Positions 24,049 to 33,910 of a DNA stretch of 64,000 bases are shown here, one piece after another (position 1 is the stretch's first letter; each line of letters opens with the position of its first letter). Source of the stretch: Dysgonomonas sp. 25 (lineage in GTDB: Bacteria; Bacteroidota; Bacteroidia; Bacteroidales; Dysgonomonadaceae). The notes beneath the pieces are model-generated. The model ran no database searches. It was not told the DNA's origin and was given only the letters and a program-made list of their open reading frames with translations. A program made the translations under genes and the position numbers. The stretch spans positions 124,001-188,000 of the forward strand of contig NZ_QVMN01000001.1 of NCBI RefSeq assembly GCF_010501075.1, read 5' to 3'.

Positions 24049-25296
24049 CTATTCGTATCGTATCGATTTGGCAGGCGAAATCTTGGATATGAGGTAGGAA
24101 GGGATTATCATCGTTGCCACCGTTACGACTAACGTGCCGATATTCAGTAGTATCCAGTACAGTATATTTGTTTCTACCGGTACTTGCGTGACATAGTAGT
24201 TGTTAGGGTCGAGTTTGAGTATCCCAGTGTACTTCTGTATTACGATGATGGCTACAGCAATTATATTTCCCCATATCATTCCTTTTATAACCAAAAACGA
24301 AGCTACATACAAGAATGTCTTGCGGATGCTGCCGTTGCGCATACCCATTGTTTTCAGCGTTCCGATAAGGTTGGTATTTTCGAGGATGATAATCAATAAG
24401 CCCGACGTCATTGTGAAGCCCGAGATAGCCAGCATCAGCAGGATGATGACAACCACATTCATATCCAGCAAATCGAGCCAGCCGAAGATATTCGGATTCA
24501 TCTCCTTGATGGAGCGGGTGTAAAAGGCATTGCCTTCGCGGTCGCGATGTCCCAGCATTTCGAAGAAGAGTTCATCCCTTATGCTGTCTAACTCATCATA
24601 GTCCTCTACCAGAATTTCTATGCCGCTGACTTTGTCCTTCTCCCAGCCCTGAAGGCGTTGAATGATGCTGATATCGGTTATCAGGTAAAGTTTGTCATAC
24701 TCTTCGAAGTTGGTACTGTATATCCCCGAGATGGTAAACTTTCGGGGGCGGGCACTCGATTCCTGAATGAAATAGGATATAAAGGTGTCTCCCAGACTAA
24801 GTTCCAGTTTATCAGCTATGTATTTCGATATAATGGCTTTGTTCCCTGTGGTATCGTTGGGGGCGAGAATATCGCCTTCCACCATGTTCTTTCGGAAGAA
24901 ATCCCAGTCGTAGTCAGCGCCTACGCCTTTGAACATCACCCCTTGAAAGTCGTTATCCGTTTTGATGATGCCCGACATATTGGCGTATAGCTCGGTATGC
25001 TTTACTCCGGGAAATTGCTGGATGGTATCGATTATTCCGGGCGTGACGCATATTGCTCCATAATCGAGCGTGCCATTGTCACTCAGGCTCGAAATCTGTA
25101 TGTGCGAGCCGAAACCGATGACTTTATTGCGGACTTCCTTTTTGAATCCGATGACGATAGACAGCGCCAGCGTCATAGCAGCTAAGCCGATGGCTACTCC
25201 TGCAATGGCAATTTTGATGGCAGGGGAGGAGACACGCTTCTCGCCCTTTTGCCGGCTGAAGTAGATTCGTTTAGCTATGAATAATTCGAGATTCAA
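24049..25296 (-). CDS. LolC/LolE-type ABC permease (FtsX family)
   Basis: This 415-aa protein has an N-terminal cytoplasmic stretch with FIAKRIYFSRQKGEKRVSSP, a first membrane helix (IAIAGVAIGLAAMTLALSI), a large periplasmic MacB-like domain (about 60-270), and a FtsX domain with three helices at about 275-400. This is the LolC/LolE layout, the permease that extracts lipoproteins from the inner membrane together with an ATPase LolD. No lolD is in the window. The gene starts 22 nt after ruvB stops and is probably co-transcribed with it. Other MacB-type export roles are possible. Confidence 0.85.
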   Translation of the reverse strand: MNLELFIAKRIYFSRQKGEKRVSSPAIKIAIAGVAIGLAAMTLALSIVIGFKKEVRNKVIGFGSHIQISSLSDNGTLDYGAICVTPGIIDTIQQFPGVKHTELYANMSGIIKTDNDFQGVMFKGVGADYDWDFFRKNMVEGDILAPNDTTGNKAIISKYIADKLELSLGDTFISYFIQESSARPRKFTISGIYSTNFEEYDKLYLITDISIIQRLQGWEKDKVSGIEILVEDYDELDSIRDELFFEMLGHRDREGNAFYTRSIKEMNPNIFGWLDLLDMNVVVIILLMLAISGFTMTSGLLIIILENTNLIGTLKTMGMRNGSIRKTFLYVASFLVIKGMIWGNIIAVAIIVIQKYTGILKLDPNNYYVTQVPVETNILYWILLNIGTLVVTVATMIIPSYLISKISPAKSIRYE

Positions 25297-25318
25297 AATA
25301 GTCGTTTATTAGTTAGGT

Positions 25319-26341
25319 TCAGAATAAAAATCCTTGTTCGCTATCTCTGGTTCTTCCCAGATGTTTGTATGCCAGTTCGGTAACTTCGCGTCCGCGGGGG
25401 GTACGCTTCATAAATCCCTCTTTGATAAGGAATGGCTCGTACACTTCCTCTATCGTTCCGCTATCTTCGCCCAATGCTGTGGCAATGGTCGAAATGCCAA
25501 CAGGCCCTCCTTTGAACTTGTCGATGATGATAGTCAGTATCTTGTTGTCGACTTCATCTAAGCCGTATTTGTCTATATTCAGCGCTTCGAGGGAGAAGCG
25601 GGCAATCTCGCGGTCTATCTTTCCTGTCCCTTTCACCTGTGCAAAGTCGCGCACACGGCGAAGCAAGGCATTCGCGATGCGGGGCGTTCCCCGGCTGCGT
25701 GAAGCAATCTCTCCGGCAGCTTCGGTGCTGCAAGGCACATCCAATATATTGGCCGAGCGGAGGATAATATTCGTCAGTGTATCTATATCGTAATACTCGA
25801 GGTGCATATTGATGCCGAAGCGTGCTCGTAACGGGCTCGTTAATAGACCACTACGTGTTGTTGCACCTACCAAGGTAAACGGATTCAGTTCTATCTGGAC
25901 GGAACGGGCACTTGGACCTTTATCTATCATAATGTCGATGCGGTAATCCTCCATCGCGCTGTAGAGGTATTCTTCTACTACGGGCGACAAGCGGTGTATC
26001 TCGTCGATAAACAAGACATCGTTCGGTTCGAGCGAAGTCAACAATCCGGCTAAATCTCCCGGTTTATCCAACACAGGGCCGGAAGTCACCTTGAATCCTA
26101 CGCCCAGTTCGTTGGCAATAATGTTGGACAGGGTAGTCTTACCCAATCCCGGAGGGCCATGAAGCAGGGTGTGGTCGAGCGATTCGCCGCGCATGCGGGC
26201 AGCCGTGACAAAGACCTGCAAGTTTTCTACTACCTTGCTTTGTCCGCTGAAACTGCCGAATGTGAGCGGACGAAGGGCATTTTCGAAGTCCTTCTCGCTA
26301 TCGTTAATATGTTCTCTCCGTATGTCGAATGATTCTTCCAT
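25319..26341 (-). CDS. ruvB: Holliday junction branch migration ATPase RuvB
   Basis: This 340-aa protein is a full-length RuvB, the hexameric motor that drives branch migration with RuvA. Walker A is at 62-70 (GPPGLGKTT), Walker B at about 113-116 (FIDEIHR), sensor I follows in LVGATTRSG, and the arginine finger in RARFG. The C-terminal winged helix ends [16 protein letters not shown]. The minus-strand TAAATTTG at 26353-26360 is just 12 nt before the ATG, giving a very short leader. The FtsX-type gene follows. Confidence 0.97.
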   Translation of the reverse strand: MEESFDIRREHINDSEKDFENALRPLTFGSFSGQSKVVENLQVFVTAARMRGESLDHTLLHGPPGLGKTTLSNIIANELGVGFKVTSGPVLDKPGDLAGLLTSLEPNDVLFIDEIHRLSPVVEEYLYSAMEDYRIDIMIDKGPSARSVQIELNPFTLVGATTRSGLLTSPLRARFGINMHLEYYDIDTLTNIILRSANILDVPCSTEAAGEIASRSRGTPRIANALLRRVRDFAQVKGTGKIDREIARFSLEALNIDKYGLDEVDNKILTIIIDKFKGGPVGISTIATALGEDSGTIEEVYEPFLIKEGFMKRTPRGREVTELAYKHLGRTRDSEQGFLF

Positions 26342-26352
26342 AAGTTGCGGAG

Positions 26353-26360
26353 CAAATTTA
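26353..26360 (-). promoter_or_regulatory. -7 element for ruvB
   Basis: Minus-strand TAAATTTG (TAnnTTTG) lies 11 nt from the ruvB ATG. If real, the transcript would have only a few untranslated bases. Confidence 0.45.
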
Positions 26361-26398
26361 CAAGATTATTTCGGAATTATCGCATATTTCCCAATGAG

Positions 26399-26857
26399 CT
26401 CTTCCAAAAAAGTAACATACCTCTACTTATTTTCGATGTTTTTCGTTAAGTTACTTTTTATTACTTAACCATGAAGGGCATGAGGGTTCTACACAAAGTT
26501 CACAAAGAAACAAATTTAACCACGGAGTATCACAGAGTTCTTCACGGAGTACCTCGAATAAAAAAGTAACATACCTCTACTCAATTTCAGCATTTTTCAT
26601 TGAGTTACTTTTTTTCAGTGTGCCTCATAGCCTTCTCAGTGAAACTCAGTGTCATCTTTTTTTTCTCACACTATCAGCAAGAAATCCCTCGCATTTGCTC
26701 GGGATGACAAAACTCCCCAAAAAGTAACATATCTCTACTTGTTTCGAACGTTTTTGTCGAGTTACTTTTTCTCGTAACTTGTAACTGTGCGAAGCACGAA
26801 GTAACTTGTAACTATGTTTAAAACATAGATAAAGTTTCCATAATAAAATACAAAAGA
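26399..26857. repeat. Composite dispersed-repeat cluster between rpsP and ruvB
   Basis: Three copies of the GTAAC-ended hairpin repeat lie here (about 26405-26462, 26560-26613, 26718-26772), each with AAAAAGTAAC on the left and GTTACTTTTT on the right. Between them are an ACCATGAAGGGCATGAGG / ACCACGGAGTATCACAGAG block (26468-26556) and a TTCAGTGTGCCTCATAG block ending GGGATGAC (26613-26710). The latter is the same pair of modules as in the 285-bp array. After them comes GTAACTTGTAACTGTGC-GAAGCAC repeated sequence (26771-26817). The gene-less gap 26342-26909 holds nothing else apart from the ruvB promoter and the rpsP terminator. Confidence 0.8.
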
Positions 26858-26885
26858 AAAGGACGAAACCAAAGTCTCGTCCTTT
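26858..26885 (-). terminator. Intrinsic terminator of rpsP
   Basis: AAAGGACGA and TCGTCCTTT form a 9-bp stem with a 10-nt loop. On the minus strand it is followed by TTCTTTTG, T-rich, and begins 25 nt after the rpsP stop at 26910. Confidence 0.8.
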
Positions 26886-26909
26886 CCATATCTTGTTTTA
26901 GTTCTATCC

Positions 26910-27500
26910 TTATTCAGCAGCAGCCTCAGGAGTTTCTGTTGCAGCTTCTGCTTCCGGAGCGGCAGTTTCTTCAACAACAGGAGCCTCTTCAGCCGGAGCA
27001 GCTTCTACTGCGGCCTCTGCCTCTGCTTCTACTACATTAGCTTCCGCTTTCTTTTGCGCTACAGCTTCTGCTTTCGCTTTGTTTGCAGCTTTTTCTGCAT
27101 CTAAACGTGCTTTTTCAGCAGCTTTAGTTTCAGCAGCCTTTTTATTGGCAAATGCTTCTAAGCCTTTTTCTTTATCTGCTTTCCATGCTTCAAATTTCTT
27201 TTCAGCTTCAGTTTCGTTGAAAGCACCTTTTCTAACACCACCGAGGAGGTGTTTTTTCAACAATACACCTTCTTTAGAAAGGATAGTACGTGCTGTATCG
27301 GTTGGTTGCGCACCAACAGTCAGCCAATACAATGCTCTGTCGAAATTGAGAGATACTGTTGCAGGCTCGGTGTTTGGGTTGTATGTACCCAATTTTTCGA
27401 TGAATTTACCATCACGTGGAGCTCTGCTGTCAGCAGCTACTATGTGGTAGAACGGATAGTCTTTACGACCTTTTCTTTGTAAGCGAATTTTAGTTGCCAT
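26910..27500 (-). CDS. rpsP: 30S ribosomal protein S16 with long Ala/Glu-rich tail
   Basis: The first 80-85 residues are a normal bS16 ([26 protein letters not shown] split across its conserved core, then EKLGTYNP and [20 protein letters not shown]). The chain continues to 196 aa with a charged then Ala/Glu-rich, low-complexity tail (repeats of [13 protein letters not shown]). bS16 of most bacteria is 80-90 aa; Bacteroidetes versions are known to be longer. It is an early-binding small-subunit assembly protein. It is monocistronic here: promoter at 27551-27558 and terminator at 26858. Confidence 0.95.
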   Translation of the reverse strand: MATKIRLQRKGRKDYPFYHIVAADSRAPRDGKFIEKLGTYNPNTEPATVSLNFDRALYWLTVGAQPTDTARTILSKEGVLLKKHLLGGVRKGAFNETEAEKKFEAWKADKEKGLEAFANKKAAETKAAEKARLDAEKAANKAKAEAVAQKKAEANVVEAEAEAAVEAAPAEEAPVVEETAAPEAEAATETPEAAAE

Positions 27501-27550
27501 TTTCTTTAAAAATTAATGTTAATTAATACATAATTGTTATTAATGCGGCG

Positions 27551-27558
27551 CAAAGATA
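27551..27558 (-). promoter_or_regulatory. -7 element for rpsP
   Basis: Minus-strand TATCTTTG, a perfect TAnnTTTG, about 50 nt before the rpsP ATG at 27500. Confidence 0.6.
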
Positions 27559-27590
27559 GGAATAACTTTTGGATAAGTCACACAAAACAA

Positions 27591-27623
27591 AGAAGAAATT
27601 GCCCAAAAAGAGCAATTTCTTCT
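27591..27623 (-). terminator. Intrinsic terminator of the glycogen operon
   Basis: AGAAGAAATTGC and GCAATTTCTTCT make a perfect 12-bp stem around a 9-nt loop, 22 nt past the phosphorylase stop; the minus strand continues TTTGTTTTGTG. Confidence 0.85.
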
Positions 27624-27645
27624 GATTATAGTTATCGATTGAGGA

Positions 27646-30228
27646 TTAGCACCAATGGATGTAGGCAAAATCCTGCTTATGTGCCATGTATTTATTGACA
27701 GGGTAGATACGATAAGCAATCTTGCTTGCACCGGCCACTTTGGCTTCCTGCTCCAATTCGAAATAGAGCTTCGTGCCTTCCTTCTTCACTAATTTGAAAG
27801 GAGTAGCTTCGATGAACTTGTCGATTTGTTTATCCGCATCATGCTGAACCATAACGAGGTCTACACCTAAATCGCCTATTATATCTTTTTTGTCGACAAT
27901 TACTTTGGATATAACCTTGTCGCCTTTAGCAAAATAGATAGAGGTAACAGGCTGAGAAGCAGAGTTCTTACCGATGGTTTCTATCATATCTACTTTGATA
28001 TGATCCCATTTGGCAGCCGTGTCTTCTTTCCATGCCGCCAACTCTTTTGCTACCTTGAAGTTATCGGCCATAACAAGGTTGTGACGTTCTGTCAAAGGCT
28101 TGTAGAAACGGTTGATATAATCATCGATCATTCTTTTTGTTGTATATTCCGGAGCGATTTGAGCAATCGAATTTTTGATGTATTGTATCCACTCAGGAGA
28201 ATATCCTTTTGAGTTGCGGGCATAATACAACGGAATAATCTTGTTCTCGAGAATCGAATATATTTTCGATGCATCCAATTCGTCCTGATACTGCTGATTT
28301 TCGTACGTACGTTTGTCAGTCAAACACCATCCGGCATTCTCGCGATATCCTTCGTACCACCATCCGTCGAGAACGGAGAAGTTCAATACACCGTTCATTT
28401 CGGCTTTCTCACCCGACGTACCCGATGCTTCCAACGGACGGGTAGGGGTGTTCAACCATACATCTACTCCCGAAATCAAGCGTTTAGCCAGACGCATATC
28501 GTAGTTTTCGAGGAAAATGATTTTTCCTAAGAACTCAGGACGGCGCGAGATCTCAACAATTTGCTTGATCAAGCCTTGTCCGGCTCCGTCGGCAGGGTGA
28601 GCCTTTCCGGTATAGAGGAATTGTATCGGATATTTTTCGTTGTTTACAATCTTAGCTAAGCGGGCAAGATCGGTAAACAGCAAGTGTGCACGTTTGTAAG
28701 TAGCAAAGCGGCGTCCAAAACCTATCAACAGGGCATCAGGATTGATGTGCTCTGCCAAATCCATGATTTTGGAAGGTTCTTTCTGGTTTTTGATCCATCC
28801 GGATTGTACTTCCGCTTTTACGTAATCGATCAAGCGTTTTTTCAGGGAAGAACGTACTTTCCATATTTCTTCATCCGAAACATCGTAAATTTTGCTCCAG
28901 ATGTCGTGATTCGACTGGTCGTTGTAGAAGTTTTTGTCGAAATTCTTTTCGTATAGCAACTTCATATCTTTAGCAGTCCATGTAGGCATGTGTACACCAT
29001 TCGTAACGTATCCCACATAAACTTCTTCAGGGAAATAGCCCGGCCACATAGGTGCAAACATGTGTTGCGAAACTTCGCCATGTAACTTACTTACGCCATT
29101 TGCTTCGAGACAAGTATTCAAGGCAAAAGTACTCATACAGAATTTCTCGCCCGATCCGGGTACTGTACGTCCCATATCTACGAAATCCTGCCATGAAATA
29201 CCAAGGCGTGCCGGATAGCTGCCTAAATATTTGCCTAACAGGCCTTCGTCGAAATAGTCGTGTCCGGCAGGTACAGGTGTGTGTACAGTATATAATCCGG
29301 AGGCGCGTACAACTTCCAGTGCCTGATTGAATGTCAACCCTTCGTGTTCGATAAGGTCTACCAATCGCTGAACGTTGATAAGGGCAGCGTGTCCCTCGTT
29401 GCAGTGATATATATCTTTCTTTATATCTAACTTATTGAGCAAATGCATACCGCCTATACCGAGCAGGTATTCCTGTTTCAAACGGTTTTCCCAGTCGCCG
29501 CCATATAATTGGTGCGTGATAGAGCGGTCGAATTCGCTATTGAGGTCGATGTCGGTATCCAAGAGGTATAGTTTTATACGTCCCACATTCACTACCCATA
29601 CATTGGCATAAACCGAACGATCGGGATAAGGCACTGCCAGAATCATCTGTTTTCCGTCCTCGTTTAATACCTGTTCTATCGGAAGTTCGCCGAAGTCCTG
29701 CGGGATATAGTTCGCTACCTGTTGTCCGTCAGGCGAAATCGTTTGAGTGAAATAGCCATAACGATAAAGGAATCCTACCCCTACCAGGTCGACATGGCTG
29801 TCGCTGGCTTCTTTGAGGTAGTCGCCTGCTAAAACACCGAGACCTCCTGAATATATTTTCAATACATTCGTAAACCCGTATTCCATACTGAAATAGGCTA
29901 CGGATGGCTTGGATGTATCGAATTCTTCGCTCATATATTTATCGAAACTCTTTACGACCTTTTTGGTCAACGCCATAAGTTCGCTGTCTTTCAATATTTC
30001 TTGTACGCGGTCGTACGACAATTTCTGAAGCAGTACAACCGGATTATGTTCGGTCTTTTTCCATAATTCGGGATCAAGTTTATAAAAGAGGTCTGTTGCC
30101 TCGTAATTCCATACCCACCATAAATTGTGTGCCAACTTCTCGAGTTTTATCAACTCGTCGGGCAAGTTGACCTGTGTGTAGACATTGCGCCATGTAGGTG
30201 AATTGGCTGAACTTGTTTTGATTCTCAT
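27646..30228 (-). CDS. glgP: Alpha-glucan (glycogen) phosphorylase, GT35
   Basis: This 860-aa protein is of the shorter, Thermus-type alpha-glucan phosphorylase class. It releases glucose-1-phosphate from glycogen ends. The N-terminus ([17 protein letters not shown]) and YFSMEYGF are family landmarks; CNEGHAAL and [12 protein letters not shown]-like segments mark the active site. The pyridoxal-phosphate lysine lies in [12 protein letters not shown]. It has no extra regulatory N-terminal extension of the animal type. It begins 30 nt after the glycogen synthase stop, so storage and mobilisation enzymes share a transcript. Confidence 0.92.
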   Translation of the reverse strand: MRIKTSSANSPTWRNVYTQVNLPDELIKLEKLAHNLWWVWNYEATDLFYKLDPELWKKTEHNPVVLLQKLSYDRVQEILKDSELMALTKKVVKSFDKYMSEEFDTSKPSVAYFSMEYGFTNVLKIYSGGLGVLAGDYLKEASDSHVDLVGVGFLYRYGYFTQTISPDGQQVANYIPQDFGELPIEQVLNEDGKQMILAVPYPDRSVYANVWVVNVGRIKLYLLDTDIDLNSEFDRSITHQLYGGDWENRLKQEYLLGIGGMHLLNKLDIKKDIYHCNEGHAALINVQRLVDLIEHEGLTFNQALEVVRASGLYTVHTPVPAGHDYFDEGLLGKYLGSYPARLGISWQDFVDMGRTVPGSGEKFCMSTFALNTCLEANGVSKLHGEVSQHMFAPMWPGYFPEEVYVGYVTNGVHMPTWTAKDMKLLYEKNFDKNFYNDQSNHDIWSKIYDVSDEEIWKVRSSLKKRLIDYVKAEVQSGWIKNQKEPSKIMDLAEHINPDALLIGFGRRFATYKRAHLLFTDLARLAKIVNNEKYPIQFLYTGKAHPADGAGQGLIKQIVEISRRPEFLGKIIFLENYDMRLAKRLISGVDVWLNTPTRPLEASGTSGEKAEMNGVLNFSVLDGWWYEGYRENAGWCLTDKRTYENQQYQDELDASKIYSILENKIIPLYYARNSKGYSPEWIQYIKNSIAQIAPEYTTKRMIDDYINRFYKPLTERHNLVMADNFKVAKELAAWKEDTAAKWDHIKVDMIETIGKNSASQPVTSIYFAKGDKVISKVIVDKKDIIGDLGVDLVMVQHDADKQIDKFIEATPFKLVKKEGTKLYFELEQEAKVAGASKIAYRIYPVNKYMAHKQDFAYIHWC

Positions 30229-30258
30229 AATCTTTTAATTGTATAATAGTTAATGTAA

Positions 30259-31908
30259 TTATGCTTTCTGAAGATTGTTTAATGCTATATTGTAGGCATC
30301 CTGATAATAGCTGAAGAAGTGTGCCCAATCGGCTAACGCAGCCCGTTCGAGGGCGGCCTGACGCAGGAGGGCTTCATCTTGTTCGCTTTTGGTTGTCATT
30401 TCGAATACGCGATTGCATATATCTTCCGATATTTCGATGAAATTATAGTCGTCGCGGGTAATAACTTCGGCGCCATCGTTCATGCCCCGTTTGTCGCCCA
30501 AGCGTTTCATCCACAAGCCGAATCCGGCAAGGGTAGTAGTGATGGTCGGCACGGAGAAGGCAATACTTTCGTGTGGAGTATAGCCCCACGGCTCGTAATA
30601 GGACGGGAATACGGTAACATCCATACCGATAAGTAAGTCGTAATATGTTTTGTTGAATATTCCGTCATTTCCATTCAGGTAGGAAGGGACAAAAATAACC
30701 TTTACCTTATCTTCTTTCCTGTTATTTATATTCAGGTAGCTGAGCTGATTCAGAATAGAATCGTGATTCATATTCTTGAGCCAGTGCGTAATATTGGGAT
30801 GAATGAGGGGTGTTTCCGGCTTTTTCTTCGAGCGCAGTTCCTCCTGCAAATCCTGCCGTGGCGAATCAATCCATGCCGGAACCATAATAAAGGCAATAAC
30901 GTCCTTGTTCAGTTGCTCTATGTGGTTCAAGCGTCCCATGGAATCGACAAAAACGTCCAATCCCTTGTTGCGGTATTCGTAGCGTCCGCTTGTAGCTACC
31001 AGCAACACATCGGGATCAATACTATATCCCAACAGCTTCTCGGCAACGTTAATCAACGTCTTGCGGGCAGCTTTGCGTTTCTTCTCATGTTCTTTCCCTA
31101 CGGGGATGAAGTCTTTCTCGAATCCGTTAGGAGTGACTACCGGTTCGCGTTGCAGCAATTGCTTGCATTCGCGGGCGGTAATCTCGCTCACCGTAGTGAA
31201 GCAATCGGCATTCTGAGCAGCAGCTTTTTCTACCGAGTGTTTACTTACGACATTGAGTTCGCGTGCCATCTGGTCGCCGTCGTACGAATGGAGGTAGTTA
31301 TACAACGGTTTGCCGTTGCCTGCAATGGAGCGTCCCACGGTTGTGGCATGGGTTGTGAAAAGCGTACCTACTTTGGGCAGATGCGATTTTACATATAATA
31401 GTCCCATTCCCAGCATCCACTCGTTGAAGTGGGCGATGACATTCTTTTTGGAAAGCTTGAAGTGTTTGTAGAAACTCTCCATCACCACGCCTGTGGCATA
31501 GGCGAACATACAGGCTTCGTCGTAATCGCCGTATGCGTCTAATGAATCGACATGGTATTTATTCCACATCTCGCCATAGATGTCATTTTTCTTTGCATAG
31601 AATTGCTCGAAATCGACCAATACGGTAATCGGTGCTCCGGGTACATCCCAGCGGCCGATTTTTATTTTCAGGTTATCTTTTTGTGTGGCTGTTTTTTTCC
31701 ATCCTTCCAATAAGGATTTATCTTCTTTGAACCAAGGGCATTTTTTATCTTTCCATACATCCGGCCCTATAAATATGACCTTGTCTGTGTATGTGTCCTG
31801 CATAACTTTTGCTCTTGTCGATAAGACAGTATATATTCCCCCTACTTTATTGCAAACTTCCCAACTGGTTTCGAATATATAATCAATCTTGTAATTATTA
31901 TCTGACAT
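30259..31908 (-). CDS. Glycogen synthase of the eukaryote-like GT3 type
   Basis: This 549-aa protein begins with YIFETSWEVCNKVGGIYTVL, matching animal/fungal glycogen synthase (FEVAWEVxNKVGGIYTVI), not bacterial GlgA (GT5). Later landmarks are 'VAHFNEWMLGMGLLY', 'TTHATTVGRSIAGNG', the N-rich 'TPNGFEKDF', and 'FPSYYEPWGYTPHESIAF', which carries the catalytic E-x7-E. GT3 enzymes in animals use UDP-glucose; the donor used here is not certain. It is cytoplasmic. The gene leads a two-gene operon with the phosphorylase, ending in the terminator at 27591. Confidence 0.9.
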   Translation of the reverse strand: MSDNNYKIDYIFETSWEVCNKVGGIYTVLSTRAKVMQDTYTDKVIFIGPDVWKDKKCPWFKEDKSLLEGWKKTATQKDNLKIKIGRWDVPGAPITVLVDFEQFYAKKNDIYGEMWNKYHVDSLDAYGDYDEACMFAYATGVVMESFYKHFKLSKKNVIAHFNEWMLGMGLLYVKSHLPKVGTLFTTHATTVGRSIAGNGKPLYNYLHSYDGDQMARELNVVSKHSVEKAAAQNADCFTTVSEITARECKQLLQREPVVTPNGFEKDFIPVGKEHEKKRKAARKTLINVAEKLLGYSIDPDVLLVATSGRYEYRNKGLDVFVDSMGRLNHIEQLNKDVIAFIMVPAWIDSPRQDLQEELRSKKKPETPLIHPNITHWLKNMNHDSILNQLSYLNINNRKEDKVKVIFVPSYLNGNDGIFNKTYYDLLIGMDVTVFPSYYEPWGYTPHESIAFSVPTITTTLAGFGLWMKRLGDKRGMNDGAEVITRDDYNFIEISEDICNRVFEMTTKSEQDEALLRQAALERAALADWAHFFSYYQDAYNIALNNLQKA

Positions 31909-31981
31909 AGTTTTTTATTTGTCTATTTTAAGTTTTTGTAGTTAATCTTCCATAAAAAGAGGAAGACCAATGTCTTTTTCG

Positions 31982-31989
31982 TATCTTTG
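31982..31989 (+). promoter_or_regulatory. -7 element for the 92-aa hypothetical / acyltransferase pair
   Basis: TATCTTTG at 31982-31989 overlaps the longest open frame, so translation should begin downstream, at the ATG at 32050. Confidence 0.55.
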
Positions 31990-32049
31990 TATATGAATGT
32001 TCTAAAAACGGCTCTTAATGAACCGGTAAAATTACAACTATTTTTTGAT

Positions 32050-32328
32050 ATGAGTAGCAGACGAAATTTGAAAAAAAACATAAATAAAACAATCGGTATT
32101 TTATTTGCTGACTGTTTGATATACAAACTCTACGTTGTGGATGCAGACCAACAGGCTGCCGACACTGTTATAGATAAATTGTTAGAAGTGCAATCTGAAT
32201 TTACAAAACGCGTTTCTATCAACGAAGGAAAAGAAGTAAAAGGCCGCGTAAGCCAATATTACAAAAAGCTGAAATCTGATTTTGCCCAAAAGATAAATGA
32301 GATAGGCCAAGAAATCGCATCCCTTTAA
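32050..32328 (+). CDS. Conserved-looking small hypothetical protein
   Basis: This 92-aa protein is charged and predicted mostly helical, with no signal peptide or membrane segment (SSRRNLKKNINKTIGILFADCLIYKLYVVDADQQAADTV in pieces, ending IGQEIASL). I do not recognise a domain. The start at ATG 32050 follows the promoter at 31982-31989; an in-frame upstream ATG lies inside or next to that element. Its stop codon touches the ATG of the acyltransferase gene (TAAATG), so translation is probably coupled and a shared process is likely. Confidence 0.7.
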   Translation: MSSRRNLKKNINKTIGILFADCLIYKLYVVDADQQAADTVIDKLLEVQSEFTKRVSINEGKEVKGRVSQYYKKLKSDFAQKINEIGQEIASL

Positions 32329-32871
32329 ATGAGAATTATATGTAAGCTCATCCTGCGTATGATAGGATGGAGGATAGCCGGAAACACTGACTATCCGGCT
32401 AAGTGTGTTATTTGTGTCGCTCCTCATACGAGTAATTTCGATTTGTTTGTGGGATTGCTGGTCTATACTGCGATGGGACGCCGCTCGTACTTTTTTATTA
32501 AGAAAGATTGGTTCTTCTTCCCGATGAATTTGATATTTAGATGGTTAGGCGGAATACCGGTCGACAGGTCGAAGAAAACATCGCTGACCGAGCAGGTTGC
32601 GGAGGAATTTAAGAAGCGCGATAAATTCCAGATTGCTATCACTCCCGAAGCTACCCGCAAACCGAATGCCGAATGGAAGCGTGGTTTCTACTTTATAGCT
32701 GTGGCGGCCGAAGTGCCTATTGTCATAGCATCGATTGACTATAAGCGTAAGGTGGTGGATTTTATGGATACTTTCTATCCTACGGGTGATGCCGACAAGG
32801 ATATAGAAACGATAAAAAGCTACTACACCGACGTTACGGCAAAGCACCCCGAACGGTTTACCCTTTACTGA
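32329..32871 (+). CDS. PlsC-like glycerolipid acyltransferase
   Basis: This 180-aa protein shows the acyltransferase motif I HTSNFD (HX4D, family catalytic pair), a hydrophobic stretch, then GGIPVDRSKK (motif II-like) and ITPEATRKP (motif III region, usually EGTR). It resembles short 1-acyl-glycerol-3-phosphate acyltransferases of Bacteroidetes. The acyl acceptor is unknown; ornithine- or glycine-lipid synthesis are alternatives to phospholipid. Its 3' end overlaps the convergent menE by 14 bp. Confidence 0.85.
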   Translation: MRIICKLILRMIGWRIAGNTDYPAKCVICVAPHTSNFDLFVGLLVYTAMGRRSYFFIKKDWFFFPMNLIFRWLGGIPVDRSKKTSLTEQVAEEFKKRDKFQIAITPEATRKPNAEWKRGFYFIAVAAEVPIVIASIDYKRKVVDFMDTFYPTGDADKDIETIKSYYTDVTAKHPERFTLY

Positions 32872-33910
32872 TTAATTCTTTCAGTTTCTTTCGGTTTATC
32901 TTACCTGTTTCGGTGAGTGGGATTGTTGTTACCATCACTTTCCGTGGACGGTGATATTTGGGAAGCGCATCTAATTTTTCTTCGTCTATCGCCTTTTCGG
33001 TAGCCAATACGATTATTTCGCCTAATTTGCTGTCCGGTAGCGAACTGATTGCGAATGGAATATCTTTCAATATGGATTTCAGCTCGTTTTCTATCATTTC
33101 CGCCTGAATCTTAATCCCCCCCGAATTAATAATATTATCCCTGCGCCCGATAATAGAGAATGTACCGTCCTCGTGTATTTCGGTTATGTCGTTCGTATAC
33201 AATCGTTCATCGGCTACTAAAGGTGCATCGATGATGAGCGCATTGTCCGCATCTAATGAGATAGTGACGGACGGGAATAAGCGATATGCCGCGCTTTTGT
33301 CCTCCCCGCTTAATTTGCGCAGGGCGATATGTGAGAGCGTTTCGGTCATGCCATAGGTAGAGTAAATATCGTTCGGCATGCCTGCTAATTGTGTCGCCAA
33401 CCCTTCGTCGATAGCTCCCCCTCCGATAATAAGGGAGTTGATTTTTGCTAACCGCTCTCTTTCTGTTTCATTCTCTAATGAGTTTTGCACCTGCAAGGGA
33501 ATCATCGCTGCAAAATCGAAAGATATATCAGTGTCTATTAACGGGTGTCCATCCGGCTGGATGGGGTATAAATCCAGTTCCGCATAAAGCGCGCGAACGA
33601 CCACCATCTTTCCGGCGATATAGTCCAATGGCAGACACAGTAAGGCCTTGTTTCCGGCTTGCAGATTAAGAAATGAACATGTCAATCGGGCGCTGTTCAG
33701 CATGCGTTCTTTCGATACCTGCATCGGCTTAGGCGTTCCCGTCGAGCCTGATGTTTGCACGGTGAGGGTAGGGGAATCGCTGAACCATTCGTGCAGAAAG
33801 GTATATAATTTGCCATGAAAAGCCGATTTATCGGCAAATGGCGGTCGTTCATTACCTAAGAAAGCTTCTTCCGTATATTTTACCCCCTCTATGGTTATAC
33901 TTCCTGTCAT
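32858..33910 (-). CDS. menE: o-succinylbenzoate-CoA ligase MenE
   Basis: This 350-aa ANL-superfamily ligase has TSGSTGTPK (AMP-binding P-loop), YSTYGMTETLSH (A5 motif) and GRRDNIINSGG (A8 hinge), then PLTETGKINRKKLKEL with the catalytic Lys near the C-terminus. It activates o-succinylbenzoate to its CoA thioester in menaquinone synthesis. It is shorter than full-length acyl-CoA ligases, as usual for Bacteroidetes MenE. The ATG overlaps the menC stop by 4 bp (33907-33910), a classic coupled pair. Confidence 0.93.
   Translation of the reverse strand: MTGSITIEGVKYTEEAFLGNERPPFADKSAFHGKLYTFLHEWFSDSPTLTVQTSGSTGTPKPMQVSKERMLNSARLTCSFLNLQAGNKALLCLPLDYIAGKMVVVRALYAELDLYPIQPDGHPLIDTDISFDFAAMIPLQVQNSLENETERERLAKINSLIIGGGAIDEGLATQLAGMPNDIYSTYGMTETLSHIALRKLSGEDKSAAYRLFPSVTISLDADNALIIDAPLVADERLYTNDITEIHEDGTFSIIGRRDNIINSGGIKIQAEMIENELKSILKDIPFAISSLPDSKLGEIIVLATEKAIDEEKLDALPKYHRPRKVMVTTIPLTETGKINRKKLKELISKG

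Noticed and set aside
30763-31398. 211-aa plus-strand open frame opposite glycogen synthase
   Set aside because: It is antisense to the GT3 catalytic region, without family resemblance.
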